A DNA stretch of 55,182 bases from positions 1,722,840 through 1,778,021 of the forward strand of contig BFEA01000311.1 of assembly GCA_003427395.1 (NCBI GenBank). The letters are read 5' to 3'. The notes below the pieces were generated by a model that saw only the letters and a program-made list of their open reading frames with translations, made no database searches and was not told the DNA's origin. Positions 31,568-43,668 of this stretch are shown piece after piece. This DNA comes from Chara braunii (Eukaryota; Streptophyta; Charophyceae; Charales; Characeae). The position numbers and the translations under genes were made by a program. Every line of letters begins with the position of its first letter. Within the stretch, counting starts at the first letter, position 1.

Positions 31568-34205
31568 GTCAAACCACGAAATGGGGGACATAGTCATTCA
31601 CCTTACAACGAACCCATCTCTACGGCCATCCCGGCTCGCCAAGATCTCTGGAGTAAAAACTGAGATAAACAGGATTGAAAAGAAGAGGAAGCTGCGGAGG
31701 AAGAAGATTGAAGTTACAATTATCGAATTGAATCACAGGAAAGAAGGCGCTAAAAAAAAACGGCACAATGATGCCGATGAGAGCAAGGAATGAATAGTGC
31801 ATATCCCCGATAGCATAAGCTAAGCCCTGAGGAAATGAAAAGTTGAAAAGTTTGTTTTGTAAAGTGTCAACGAAAAAGTATTCAAGCGCCTTATTCCTAC
31901 AACAAATTTAAATTCAAATTTAGGATGAAATTTTGGTTGCACTCACTAACGTGCACGCGTTTAAGAATATCGCCTCCTGAACGAAATTATTATAATTTTA
32001 AAAATAGACTAACCTCAAAGAAAACCATGGCAGTTCACTAAAATTCCTAAATGTAGAATTGAAAGAAACAAGGAAAAAACATACAATCCCGCTAAATGTT
32101 GATGCACAAGAGTTTAGCGCAAAAATTAGTGCATCCAAAAAAAAAAATTGTCATGTTATATTGTTTATATATATGACGCGCAAGGGGATTCAAAATTATT
32201 GGATCTCTTCATCATATGCTAAAAATGATGAAGATAACAAGTGAAACATTATCAAAGAATATATATCACTACAAAAATTACACCAACTACGCTCCATCCT
32301 CGACCTTGTTCTCTCATTCGAAGGTTTATCTTTGCGGTGAATATCCTAGCTACATAGATTGGATCAATCTGATCTTTCTTTGATTCTTAAGTTTGGAAGT
32401 TACGAAGGATCCATGCACACAACCCAAGTTAACATTATACTCTTGCTGATCGAAGGGGAAAACAATAAAATGCGGGGGAAAGTACCCTAGTATAATTTTT
32501 TTAGGGAGAGATGAATCGGAAGACACTTGAAGATAGGGTTGAATAGGAATTGATTTGGTGTCTGTCATCCAACATAGCAAAATAAGAAAACTGACAATGA
32601 AACAAAAATGATCGCTGCGAGTGTCCTGGTAGGTTATTCTAATCATCCTTATAAAGCAAAAACAAGTTATTCATTATGTTCTCTAAGAAGGTAAGATTTT
32701 CCACAATAGTGGGGATTTGTGAACTCACTACATAATACAACTGAGTGGAATTATACTCTCCTCATTCTACCGAAAAAAGTAAAACATTTATTCAAAAAGC
32801 AAAAATTTACGGCGACGAGTTTGTGATGTAATAAACAAGAAGATAAGCGGAGTATCAATGATAGAAGAAGGATATGGACGAAACCAAGAGGGGGAAGGAG
32901 GGGTGAGACCAAGCAGTAAGCAAAATTATGAAATATCAAGCGATCGACACTTTTGTGACCATGAGTGAAAGTATGGAGTTGAAGTTGATGGGAAGTGTCA
33001 TCTTAGACGATGGGAGGATTCGCTGTGATAAAGGAAAACTCTCATTCCTGTCGGGGATTCAAATACATATGCCCTTTTTTGGTTTTCAAGAGAAAAGAGA
33101 GGTAGATAATCCTCGGGTGAAGAAATTTCACGCTGGGAAGATGAAAGAGGAAAAAGATGAAGAGGGGGAAAAAAATGAAGAAAATGGATGAAAAGGCAAA
33201 ACACTTCAAGGTAAACAAGAAGAGGTACAAATAATTTTATCGTTAGTGACAGAAAATTGTGTTCATTTGGCCATGAACTTTCTTTTGCTTGATCGTTGGT
33301 GATGTTGCTCAAATGATCTTAGTCGCAATGCGTCCTCGATAAGAGATGGCGTGTGACAAGTTAGAGGTGTCGCGAAGTTGAGTACTAAGCACCTTCGGAC
33401 TCTCCTTTCTGAAGTCTATACCAGTGAAGCAATGGTGACATCTGCCTTGCCAATGTTGGATGCCCGTAATATCGCTTACACTATCCTGATCTGCAGGAGG
33501 TTTGTTTAATATTTGACATAAGATAGGTCTGCATGAGGATTAATGAATATGCGACATAAGATAGGTGTCACCTCCCGCATTTTAATTTACTTTCCTTATC
33601 AGTAGTGGAGAATTTCCACCCCGGATTCCAAATAATTCTGCTCCAAAATACAATTGTTGTTAAGTCGAAAGGAGGATTTTTTTTATAATCCCGAAATTAT
33701 ATACGAAATAGATAGAAACATAAATGGAAGTACTAATTTCGAAAGGACTTTTCCCAATCACTCCCTGAGACCTCTTGAGGGGGGAGAACGGTAAGATGGA
33801 TAATGAGCTCAATGAAAGCAAAATCGCAGTGACGAAAAAGATGAAAGACAGACTGTATCATTTCCCGCATATACTTAATCTTCACTTTTTAATGTATCCT
33901 CAGCGGGTTGAAAATTTTCCCCACAAGCACAAACTGTCACACATCGTTCAAAATCAAAGTTGATCCCTGCAACTTATCTCATACATCGAGATATTATCGT
34001 TTTGAAGTATTTTTGATTATCGCTTTGAAAGTCAGCAAAAAACTTGATCTTCGCAACATCTATCTTAAAAATTCGTCGAATCGTCACAAACTCACGATAA
34101 AATATTGATAAATTTAAGGCTTCATCTCAATCTTAATGGTGATATTGAAACACTGACCTGATACGGGTTGCAAGCCCCTTGAGACTAGTATAATAATTAT
34201 CAGTC
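31568..34205. other. No recognisable gene
   Basis: AT-rich. Longest frames are about 100 codons (32350-32646 and 32998-33312, both minus) and contain no motif. A short repeat GACATAAGATAGGT occurs at 33517 and 33553. Confidence 0.45.
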
Positions 34206-34706
34206 TGTTAAATGACAATTTCACGATGTCCACCGTCTAAGTGCAGCTACAATCTATTACTTAAATGCGTACATATTATCACGATTCATTACGATGGTAG
34301 AGAAGAAAACAGATCAAAATTTAAAGAAAAATAATATAGTTCACGATCTTTGTTTCTTGAGCAATCGAAAGAAGAACAGAAGGGAGAGACAAAAAAACTT
34401 GAACAAAAAGGTAGAGGTCGAAGATAGTCCCTTAACATCATAAAACTTACATTAGACGTAATATGATTGATCTTTTAAATGACAATTTCAGTTTGTCTAC
34501 CGTCCTCGATTGAAGAAGTGTAGCTGCAATCTATTATTTAGAGACATACATATTATCACGATTCAATGCGATGATAGAGAAAAAAACGAATCAAAATGTC
34601 GAGAAAAATAACATAATTTACGATCTTTGTTGTTTGAGCAGTCAGGAGAAGAAGAGTAGGGCGAGAGAGGAAACTCGAAGAAGAAGGTAGAGGTCAAAGA
34701 TAAGAC
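34206..34706. repeat. Tandem duplication of about 267 bp
   Basis: TAAATGACAATTTCA...GTC, ATTATCACGATTCA, ACGATCTTTGTT and AGGTAGAGGTC recur in the same order at 34210-34432 and 34477-34698. Confidence 0.8.
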
Positions 34707-35277
34707 ACATGACACACGCTAGGATTCTTAGGAAGAGATATAGGTTTCGCCGACCTCACGAGCTAACCAAAAGGTTATGGCGTCATTAACACCCAACACA
34801 ATCACACTCAAACCATCATAAAATTTTCAAATCAGTTTGTCGTCGTGAGCACACACTCGCACTAGCTCACTCAATTTATGTTGGATCACTGGCCTACAGT
34901 CTACATTTTGGGTCATGTAACGCGTGATTTATTTATTAATATGCGTTTGTTTCATTGTGCTTTGTCGTGAAGACCAATTTCGGAAATGTCTGTTCACTTA
35001 GCTTAAAGTAGGGCTTAGCCTTGACTTTCATTCACGCTCTAGTGTCCCCTCACTAACTTTTAGAGGAATGTAAAGCGTCTATCATTAGGACATATGAAAT
35101 GCGATTGGTTCATAATTGAAACGACGTTAACCTCGTTGATTTGTGTTACATTGCTAAAATATGGTACAAAATTTCAGTCAAAGGTCGTGTCTCATTCACC
35201 ACAATATTTCGTTCAAAGGTCCTCTTAATTATTTGGTTGGCGTAATCAGCCTGACAGTTGGATTGAGATATACGTCA
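34622..35277 (+). repeat. Large inverted repeat, left arm
   Basis: About 655 bp. Matches 38468-39103 in reverse complement. Landmarks: CTAGGATTCTTAGGAAGAG, TCACTCAATTTATGTTGGAT, CATAATTGAAACG and GGATTGAGATATA. Estimated identity 75-80%. Confidence 0.85.
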
Positions 35278-35289
35278 CCATTTATATGT

Positions 35290-35375
35290 CACTCGCGGTC
35301 ATGACCGCGGGGCCGTTCGGTTGGGATCATGACCGCCAAGGCCGACTATGTGCAGTCGAATGCAACCATAACCCC
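35290..35375. repeat. GC-rich palindromic stretch, GGTCATGACC words
   Basis: GCGGTCATGACCGC and GGGATCATGACCGCC flank GGGGCCG. A similar stretch (TATGACCGCGGCCCC, GGTCATGAACGC) lies at 39140-39185, just outside the right arm of the large inverted repeat. Looks like another element end of the GC-word type. Confidence 0.45.
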
Positions 35376-35439
35376 TCGATATTTTAAATTCATGGGATAA
35401 TAGGCAATATATATATTATATATATTTGTGGGTGAGTGA

Positions 35440-35606
35440 TAGTCTACTTTGATTTTGGTTAAGGTAAATTATCATTTACAGTGTAATCAGTGAGGGGATT
35501 CTGCAGACTGTTGAGGGTTCAGCCTCCTGATGAGTCGGTGAAACTCCGACGAAACAGTTTGTCACAACCCCTCATTTGTTGTCCTCTTCTCCCTCTCTGC
35601 CTACGG
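35440..35606 (+). repeat. 167-bp inverted repeat with hammerhead-like core, copy 1
   Basis: Begins TAGTCTACTTTGATTTTGG and ends CTCTGCCTACGG. The reverse complement of 40468-40634 has the same length and only three differences that I can find. Confidence 0.95.
35512..35574 (+). ncRNA. Candidate hammerhead ribozyme, copy 1
   Basis: CTGATGA (35527-35533), stem II GTCGG/CCGAC (35534-35538 with 35546-35550), GAAA (35551-35554), a two-base-pair stem III CA-GTT-TG (35555-35561) and GTC (35561-35563) form the conserved hammerhead order with the very short stem III known from Penelope-like elements. A distal stem I can pair TGAGGGTT (35512-35519) with AACCCCTCA (35566-35574), but the bases next to the core do not pair. 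Cleavage would fall after 35563. Motif match only. Confidence 0.4.
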
Positions 35607-36850
35607 ATGCAATCGCGACTTCAATTATGAATTCGTAAGTACACGAGCAATTGCAACTGTGAATTGGAGTGGAGAGTGAGATAAGGCATTTCAAATACTA
35701 AAATAAACCATCATTTCAGCCTATGTCTTGATGCAATCGAATCTCAAAACGTTATATCTCCTTCTCACAGACTGCCAGTTGGAAGTTATATACACTATGA
35801 GGCACAAAGGCGGACTGACAACCTAAAATATGTGATGGAGTATGCATTGAAATAGTCTCAAATTACAAGCGAGACTTTTGCCTCAAGTGGAGTGTTATGC
35901 AGTTTTGTAGGAAATCCACTATTTTTGCTTGGGCTCATACAACCGGAAGTTAGTCCCCATTACGAATCATTACCTTTTGTACACGCTAAATAAGTCGATC
36001 GGTTATATAATCATGCTTGCTTAATTGCTTATTTATCCTCCTAAGGTTAGAACTTGCTATCTGATACTAAAAAACAAAACGAAAAACTAACGTGAACTTA
36101 CTTACATACTTATATCGATGTAAGAGAATTCAAAAGAGTGAAGAGGTGATCTCATGAAAAGATCTAGAACTGTCGTGTGGACCCAAATATGATAAAGCGT
36201 AGATCCTGTCTCGAAAGATGGATAGATGTGAGCATGACAGTTACTCGCGGTGCATGGAGTGAGAAACCTCCTTTGGTTCTCTTTTTTTTCCTTCAAATTT
36301 TCGATTTCTTTAAGGCTTTCTAATTTGCCCAATCTATTATGCTATTTTTGTAAGTGCATCATGCGTGTCTATGGTGTAAATGTTCATCCTTATGAAACAA
36401 TTGTCACTTTATAGAATGAGTTTCTCATTTTCTTTGTATTAATCATGTTCATGGTGCTTCAATTCGCTATCAAATTCCCAATTATGAATGATTATGTCCG
36501 CTTTGTACGTTTGATAAGATACGTACAGAACAACAATTTATTGTTGTTCGGGCAGATAGGTTGAGTTACAATGAAAAATAAAGGTGGTCAGAGGTATGCA
36601 ATATATCGACTGAAAAAATTATCCTGATTTAGTAACCGAAAAACATTTATTGCTTATACGAAAGATTATTGACGAGTGTTTCAAAGAGGTCCAGACTCCA
36701 AAGATCATCATTGGAAAGACAACCATTTGGAAAAAAGGAAAACTTACAAATTTGCGATATAATTAACTTTGTCTCACTAGTTCCAATAATATCATTAGGG
36801 TAACTCTGCACGCAAGGAATTCGCAGTTCATTTTACGGTACGGATTACTT
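35607..36850. other. No recognisable gene
   Basis: AT-rich. The only frame worth noting (36332-36102, minus, 76 codons) has no motif. Confidence 0.45.
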
Positions 36851-36854
36851 CAGA

Positions 36855-37190
36855 CCTGGGAAGCTTTGTGTTCTCGTTCGGAGGTGAACCCGAACATGTT
36901 CGCCCGAACACAAACTAGCGCCCAAAACCCTCTGAACGTGAACATAAAAAAAAACAAAGTCTAAGAAAAATCTCATAAAAAAATATATGTCATGTAAAAC
37001 AACAATACAAGCAACTTTCGCCTTCGAGTCATATTCACATTCTTAGTCAAACGTGAGTTAAAAATAAAAAACAAAGAAAACATTAAAAATATATTACATA
37101 TTTTATTATTTTTACGAAAAAAATATATAATCGCCCAGATACGTTCGCACGAACATAGAGGGTCGCGAACATGTTCGCCATGCTACGCGG
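36855..37190 (+). mobile_element. Inverted-repeat element, GAACATGTTCG family, copy 1
   Basis: The left end (CTGGGAAGC..., GAACATGTTCGCCCGAAC, CTGAACGTGAACAT) and right end (GTTCGCACGAAC, CGCGAACATGTTCGCCATGC) carry the palindromic word GAACATGTTCG. The shared AT-rich core is at 36985-37059. Non-coding, about 336 bp. Confidence 0.7.
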
Positions 37191-38041
37191 CTTAAAACGT
37201 CATTTAATGAAATACACAATATTTTTCAATGTCGGAAATGACGTTAACTATATCGTCAAGAATTATTTTGTTTGCGCGACTAATTAAACCCTGATTCAGA
37301 CATCCAAACTGATCGTCCTCAGGAAAGTAGTTTATCCTTTCCATTGTGTTTATGGATATCATTGTGTCACTCGTGCCTAATAAATAAGAATATACTATCT
37401 TATTGGTTTTCATTGTTAATTTCTTCATGTGGATAAAGGTCTATCACTATACTAAGACTCGCAAAGCATCACAAATAATCGTATATCTCGTTAGATTTCT
37501 GACAACACATCTCGACTCCAATAACAAATAGGGCGGAATTGAGCTTGAATGAGCGTCATATCACATCGTACGAGGTCACAACAAGAAAAATTATTCCAAA
37601 TTTTCAAATTTTATGATTAAAATTAACATTACATCTTAAATAATATCGTTCTTGTATTCAAAATTTCTTTCTTACTTTGAAATTTTTCTTCAAAAAATAG
37701 GGGTTGCTTTTTTAATATCAATTATATTTTTAAGACGAAGTGAAAATCTTAAAGAGTATATGAAATTTTTTAGATAAATTATCAGTTCATTTTAAGAAGT
37801 TTCGGTGAAAAAAATGTTAATCCAATGTAAATTGAAAGAAATTTGTTGTATGATATTTTGTAAATATATACAAAATTTCATTTATCTTCAACATTATATG
37901 ATTGTAATGGCGGAAAAGCATATTTTTATACGAGAACTTGATGAATAAAACAAAAAATTACAAAACTCAAAATATATATATAATTTAAAATAATAATTTT
38001 AAAACTAAAAAATAAAAATACACATTTTATAGTTTCGAACA
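37191..38041. other. AT-rich spacer between two inverted element copies
   Basis: About 850 bp with no clear gene. A 74-codon minus frame (37428-37204) has no motif. Confidence 0.5.
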
Positions 38042-38409
38042 ACGTAGTATGGCGAACGTGTTCGCGCCGCTTCATGTTCCCGCGAACAGCTCGCGAACAT
38101 GTTCAGGCGAACATAATATTTTTTAATATATAAAAATAATAAAAATAATAATAAATTATTTTTTGGTTTTCCATTTTTTACTCATGATTGGCTATGAATT
38201 TGAACATGCCCCAAGGCAAAAGTTTCCTTGTACTGTTATTTTACATTACGTATATGTTTTTTAGACTTTTCTTAGAACGTTTTTTTTTTTTTTTTTTTTT
38301 TTTTTTTGTAATAACTTTTATGTTCGCGTTCAGAAGGTTTTAGACGCGTGTTCACGTTCGGGCGAACATGCTCACGTTCCCCTTTGAACGCGAACACGGT
38401 GCTATGCAG
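38042..38409 (-). mobile_element. Inverted-repeat element, GAACATGTTCG family, copy 2
   Basis: The reverse complement of copy 1 over most of its length, including the 90-bp GC-rich end (38320-38409 against 36855-36943, about 70-75% alike) and the core at 38179-38256. T29 at 38280-38308. Confidence 0.7.
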
Positions 38410-38467
38410 GTTAAAAATAATAATTTAAAAAATGAAGAATCTTACATTTATAATGTGAATTTTTATG

Positions 38468-39103
38468 TTGACATATATCTCAATCCAATTGTCAAGCTGA
38501 TAACGCTAACGGAAAAATTAAGAGGACCATCCAACGAAATATTATGGTGGATGACATGCAACCTTGGTCTGAAATTTTGTACCATATCCTGACAATTATT
38601 TAACGAACGTTACACAAATCAACAGGGTTAAAGCCGTTTCAATTATAAACCAATTACGTGTCATAATGATAAACGTTTTACAATCCCTTAAACCTAAATG
38701 AGGGGAAAGTCAAGGCTAAATGAACAAAATTTCTCAAAATTTATCTACAAACGACAAAGCTTAACAAACCCGACTCACAACAAATAAATTATGGGGTACA
38801 TGGACCGAGATGCGGACTGTAGGTCCATGATCCAACATAAATTGAGTGACCTAGTGTAACTAATCAAATGTGCTCCCAACGACAAACTGATTCAAAGGTT
38901 TGTAATCGTTTGCGTATGATTGCATTAGGTCTTAATCGCGCCAAAACTGTCTGTTTAACCCATGAGGTCTGCGGAACCTATAACTCTTCCTAAGAATCCT
39001 AGTATGTCTCATGTGTCTTATCTTTGAGCTCTACCTTTTTGTTTGATTTTTCCTCTCTCTCCCTACTCTTCTTCTTTCGATTGTTCAAGCAACAAAATTT
39101 GTG
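38468..39103 (-). repeat. Large inverted repeat, right arm
   Basis: Reverse-complement partner of 34622-35277; see that entry for landmarks. The two arms enclose about 3.2 kb that contains one copy of the hammerhead-like repeat and both GAACATGTTCG elements. Confidence 0.85.
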
Positions 39104-39382
39104 TTTATGGTGACCTACGAATTCCTCGCGGCTGTGGTCGCTGCAGTTATGACCGCGGCCCCATGGTCATGAACGCAGTTGCGTGGCAGCCAAAGGAGGA
39201 GGGGGTTAGGGGTGGGGGTTGCGGATTCGGGTTCCGGAACCCTGACCCTAATCCCTAAATGAAAAAAAATATATTTTTTTTTTCTTCAGGGGGAGTGATG
39301 TTCGGTGTATGAAAAAAATATATATATATATTGTTTGATTTAATGATTTTGTATAACTCGTTGCTTTACTAATTACTTTTCA

Positions 39383-39497
39383 GATTGATTGATTGATTGA
39401 TTGATCGATTGATCGATTGATTGATTGATTGATTGATTGATGGGGGGGGGAGGGAGACCCCCCCCCCGCACACACACGCACACACACACATACACAC

Positions 39498-39530
<33 letters not shown>

Positions 39531-39763
39531 AACACACACACATGCACACACCCAGACACACACACGCACACACCCAGACACACACACGCACACACCCATA
39601 TAAGACACGCACTTACACACTGACACACACACATATAGACACACGTACGCACTTACATACACTAACACATATGCATAGACACACACACACACAAACACGC
39701 ACCTTTTTTTTTCTTTTTTCTTTTTTTATCAATCAATCAATCAATCAATCAACCAATCAATCG
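39383..39763. repeat. Microsatellite block: (GATT)n, (CA)n, (AATC)n
   Basis: GATT units (39383-39440), a G run then a C run (39441-39469), degenerate CA repeats (39470-39702) and AATC units (39729-39763). The outer tracts are complementary and could fold back. Confidence 0.95.
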
Positions 39764-40436
39764 AACACCTGAACGTGCGGGACCCCTTGGGGATACATTC
39801 GGTCATTCAAGCTGAACGCGAGCAAAAAAAAAATAAAAAAATAAAAATAATACTAATATGAAAATATGTTATGAAGAAAAATAAAATAAACACCATTTTT
39901 CTAAGCATTACATCCAAATTCCTTACCAAATTTGAAAAAAAAATACAGAAAACAAAACTAAAAAAAAAATAAAAACAAATTGGTGACGGAGTGAACACGT
40001 TTTCAACACCACCGTCTTTGGTGATTTTTCATTTTTTGGCATGACCAAATGCCCCGAAAATTTACAACTGTGTACTTCACATAAAACAAAACTCATTTAA
40101 AAAGTTTCAAAAAAAAAAAAAATTGTTTAGGCCCCACAATAAAGTGAAAACAAAAAGTAAGAAGTTAAAAAAAACAAAATAGTGAGTGGGCAACACGTTT
40201 TGACACCACCATCTCTGGCGATTTTTTTTTTTTTTGGCTTAGCAAAATAACTTCGAAATTTATAGGCATGTACCTCACATTATAAAGAACTCGCAAAAAG
40301 AAAAAAGAAAAAAAACAACTAGTTTTTAAACTCCGAAATAACTTTTGGCGGGGGCCGAACGCCTTAAGGTTCGGACCCCGAATGCCAGAATGTACGGAGG
40401 TCGGTCCGGGGACCTCTGTATGTATGGGCTGGTATA
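39764..40436 (+). mobile_element. hAT-like GGTTCG-family element, copy 2 (truncated ends)
   Basis: Shares GGGACCCCTTGGGGA, the core (39864-39934), block A (39990-40095), block B (40186-40300) and the GC-rich end (GGTTCGGACC, GGCTGGTA) with copies at 27.3 and 43.9 kb. The left terminus is replaced by the AATC tract, and the right one stops before ACCCTG. Confidence 0.7.
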
Positions 40437-40467
40437 TATATATCGTCAAATAGAACTGCCCGGTAAA

Positions 40468-40634
40468 CCGTAGGCAGAGAGGGAGAAGAGGACAACAAAT
40501 GAGGGGTTGTGACTAACTGTTTCGTCGAAGTTTCACCGACTCATCAGGAGGCTGAACCCTCAACAGTCTGCAGAATCCCCTCACTGATTACACTGTAAAT
40601 GATAATCTACCTTAACCAAAATCAAAGTAGACTA
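40468..40634 (-). repeat. 167-bp inverted repeat with hammerhead-like core, copy 2
   Basis: Reverse complement of 35440-35606 with three differences. It ends exactly at the first N of the gap, so its true outer boundary is unknown. Confidence 0.95.
40502..40557 (-). ncRNA. Candidate hammerhead ribozyme, copy 2
   Basis: Minus strand: CTGATGA at 40547-40541, stem II GTCGG/TCGAC (a G-U pair replaces one G-C pair of copy 1, so the helix is kept), GAAAC, GTC at 40513-40511. The second stem III pair is lost (A opposite A). Confidence 0.35.
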
Positions 40635-41279
40635 NNNNNNNNNNNNNNNNNNNNNNNNNNNNNNNNNNNNNNNNNNNNNNNNNNNNNNNNNNNNNNNNNN
40701 NNNNNNNNNNNNNNNNNNNNNNNNNNNNNNNNNNNNNNNNNNNNNNNNNNNNNNNNNNNNNNNNNNNNNNNNNNNNNNNNNNNNNNNNNNNNNNNNNNNN
40801 NNNNNNNNNNNNNNNNNNNNNNNNNNNNNNNNNNNNNNNNNNNNNNNNNNNNNNNNNNNNNNNNNNNNNNNNNNNNNNNNNNNNNNNNNNNNNNNNNNNN
40901 NNNNNNNNNNNNNNNNNNNNNNNNNNNNNNNNNNNNNNNNNNNNNNNNNNNNNNNNNNNNNNNNNNNNNNNNNNNNNNNNNNNNNNNNNNNNNNNNNNNN
41001 NNNNNNNNNNNNNNNNNNNNNNNNNNNNNNNNNNNNNNNNNNNNNNNNNNNNNNNNNNNNNNNNNNNNNNNNNNNNNNNNNNNNNNNNNNNNNNNNNNNN
41101 NNNNNNNNNNNNNNNNNNNNNNNNNNNNNNNNNNNNNNNNNNNNNNNNNNNNNNNNNNNNNNNNNNNNNNNNNNNNNNNNNNNNNNNNNNNNNNNNNNNN
41201 NNNNNNNNNNNNNNNNNNNNNNNNNNNNNNNNNNNNNNNNNNNNNNNNNNNNNNNNNNNNNNNNNNNNNNNNNNNNNNN
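40635..41279. other. Assembly gap, 645 N
   Basis: Frames read across it are meaningless. Confidence 1.
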
Positions 41280-41765
41280 AGACTGTCGGTTCACACCCCA
41301 TCACAAGCCAGCAAAACATCCACGAAACAAAGAAAGGTCTGTCACAGCCAAAAAATACACTCCAGACACGCCGCTGGCACTAGAGGCACAGCATGGCCGC
41401 GTAGTGACGCGCCCGACCACTGCCGCTCGACCTGACCGGAGAAAACCGTAGCAGGAAGCTAGCGAAGTCGTAGTTTATATCGTCAAATCAGAAACCATCC
41501 ATAAGTCGAAGCCAACCCGAAAAATGTACAATTGCATCATCGATTAGGACACTCGCGCATCTTGAATTGAATTCACCTTTCGTAGGTCAGACTTTAAGCT
41601 ATCGATGGTGATTGTATCCAAGAAACTTAAGGAGATTTCAGTCGTAAAATACTTTTTTTCCTGAATCATTATCTTAAACCCCGAATCTTTCATTGCATGT
41701 AATGCTCACTTAATATATTGCACATAACTTTCATAGAAGCTCAGATGCAACAAATAATCATTCAT
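41280..41765. other. No recognisable gene
   Basis: Non-repetitive, AT-rich towards the right; no motif. Confidence 0.45.
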
Positions 41766-42181
41766 GGGCAGCACGACGTACATGTACATAGGTTGGGCGT
41801 ACCCACGTATATGTATTCTTGTTCGTACACGTACGCACGTGCATGTACTCTCGTACGTATTAATACGTAAAAAAAAAAAAAATCGAAAAAATCTGAAAAA
41901 AACAATATGTTATGCCAAATAATACTTAAAACAAACTTTGCTTGAGCCTCATCTTCAAATTCTATACCAAACTCGAGTTGGAAAAAAAAAATAAATAATA
42001 ATTATAATAATTTAAATAAAAAAAAGAAAAAAAGAGAAAAAATTAAACGAACTTTTCTAATAAGAAATATGATACAAATCACTTTTATTTTGAATATATC
42101 CTTGAATTCCTAACCAAATTCGAGTAAGAAAAAAAAAACAAAAGAACAACGTTATATTATCGTAATAATTCAAAAAATACT

Positions 42182-42736
42182 AGGCTATCAGCCGGACCAC
42201 CCAGGTCACCCTATTTTCCCGGGTGGCCCGATCGTGCAAGAACCAGGGAAGGTCCCGACAAAAAAAAAAAAAAAAATCCAAAAAATCCTAGGCTACCAGC
42301 CGAGCCGCCCGGATCGCGGGTGGCCAGCCCATGCAAGGATCAAGGAAGGTCCCAACAAAAAAAAAGGAAACTAATCCGCAAAAAAATGATGGTATGCAGA
42401 AAAATAAATTGAACAACTTTTGCCTAAGAGTCACATTGAAATTTTTTCACCAAATTTAGAATAAAAATTATAATTTTAAAAATATTCTTTTATTTTTATT
42501 TTTTTCACCCGGCCGGGCAAGTGACCCCAGGCCACTTAAGTAGCCTATAAAAAATCCAAAAAAAAACTATGTTATGCAGAAAAATAAATTGAACAACTTT
42601 TGCCCCAGGTTCACATCGAAATTTTGTACCAAATTTAAAATAATAATTTAAATTAAAAAATAATACTTATTTTTTTTTTTTTATTATTTTTTTACCCGGG
42701 CGAGCAAGTGAACCCGGGCCACTCTGGTAGCCTTGA
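42182..42736. mobile_element. Nested AGGCTACC-ended elements with CCCGGG words
   Basis: Left ends AGGCTATCAGCCGG (42182) and AGGCTACCAGCCG (42291) face right ends AAGTAGCCT (42537) and GGTAGCCT (42729), each next to CCCGGGC or CCCGGCCGGGC words. Cores at 42387-42460 and 42568-42640. This could be one element inside a relative, or tandem partial copies. Confidence 0.5.
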
Positions 42737-42757
42737 AAAAATATTTAAAAGCTATGT

Positions 42758-43110
42758 TACCAGTTGTCCGATGCCAGAACGTCTTGGGCGGACAGTCAGG
42801 GGGGGGGCGGACGTCCGGGACTGGATAACTCTATTTTTAACAATTAAAAAGAGGAAAAAAGGAAAAAAAATTGAGGGTGTCTTTTAGTTTATTTTTTATT
42901 TTAAATTCAACACCGAATTTCGATATCATCCGTAGACAAAAGTTGTTCAGTTTTGTTATCTGCAGAACATAGTTTTTATTCATATATTTTTGAGGACTTT
43001 TTTTTTTTTTTTTCCGGGCTCGGAGAGACCGTCCAAGGAGGATGTTAGGCCGATTGTTCGAGAGCACAACCCCGGACGGTGAGGTGGGTCCCGGACGTCC
43101 GATCAAGTAA
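42758..43110. mobile_element. Inverted-repeat element with GGACGTCCG words
   Basis: Left: TGTTACCAGTTGTCCGATG and GCGGACGTCCGGGAC. Right: CCCGGACGTCCGATCAAGTAACC. A minus-sense core at 42897-42974. Non-coding. Confidence 0.55.
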
Positions 43111-43189
43111 CCTAGTTTTAAAATATTTTATTATTATTTTATTTTTTTATTATTAATTTTGTTTTTTTAAGGTTTTTAACTGGGTAACA

Positions 43190-43631
43190 CTACTCCAACA
43201 TACACGTACGAACCCGAAAGCGCACGTACTTGTATATTAAAAAAAAATAATAATAAAAAAAAAAATTGAAAAAAAATAATGTTGTGTAAAATAATGATAA
43301 CAACAACTTTGGCATGGGAGTTATACTTGAATTCCCAACCAAGCTTGATTCAAAAATCCAAAACCTTGAAGAAAACTTCAAAAGAATAATATAAAAAATA
43401 TAATTTTTAAATAATTTTTAAATTATTATCATATATATTATCTTTTTTTTTAGTTTTTAATTTCTTACTCGAGTTTGATTGTGAATTCGGGGCTGACTCC
43501 TGGACCAAAATTGTTTATATCATGTTTTTGCATAACATGTATTTGTTACAAAAGTTTGTTTGTGTCTTTGATTTTTAACTCGAGTTTGGTATATTAGGCA
43601 AAAGTTATTTGAAATATTAGTTTGTATAACA

Positions 43632-43668
<37 letters not shown>

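Noticed and set aside
34206-34706. CRISPR-like array
   Set aside because: Only two long units, no short regular repeats with unique spacers, and a eukaryotic context.
36855-38409. A single 1.55-kb transposon with 90-bp TIRs
   Set aside because: Each end has its own facing partner (37190 and 38042), and the halves are inverted copies of one small element, so two insertions explain it better.
39369-39772. Val-Cys/Thr-His frames
   Set aside because: CA microsatellite read-through.
40599-41435. 278-codon frame spanning Ns
   Set aside because: Consists mainly of the assembly gap.
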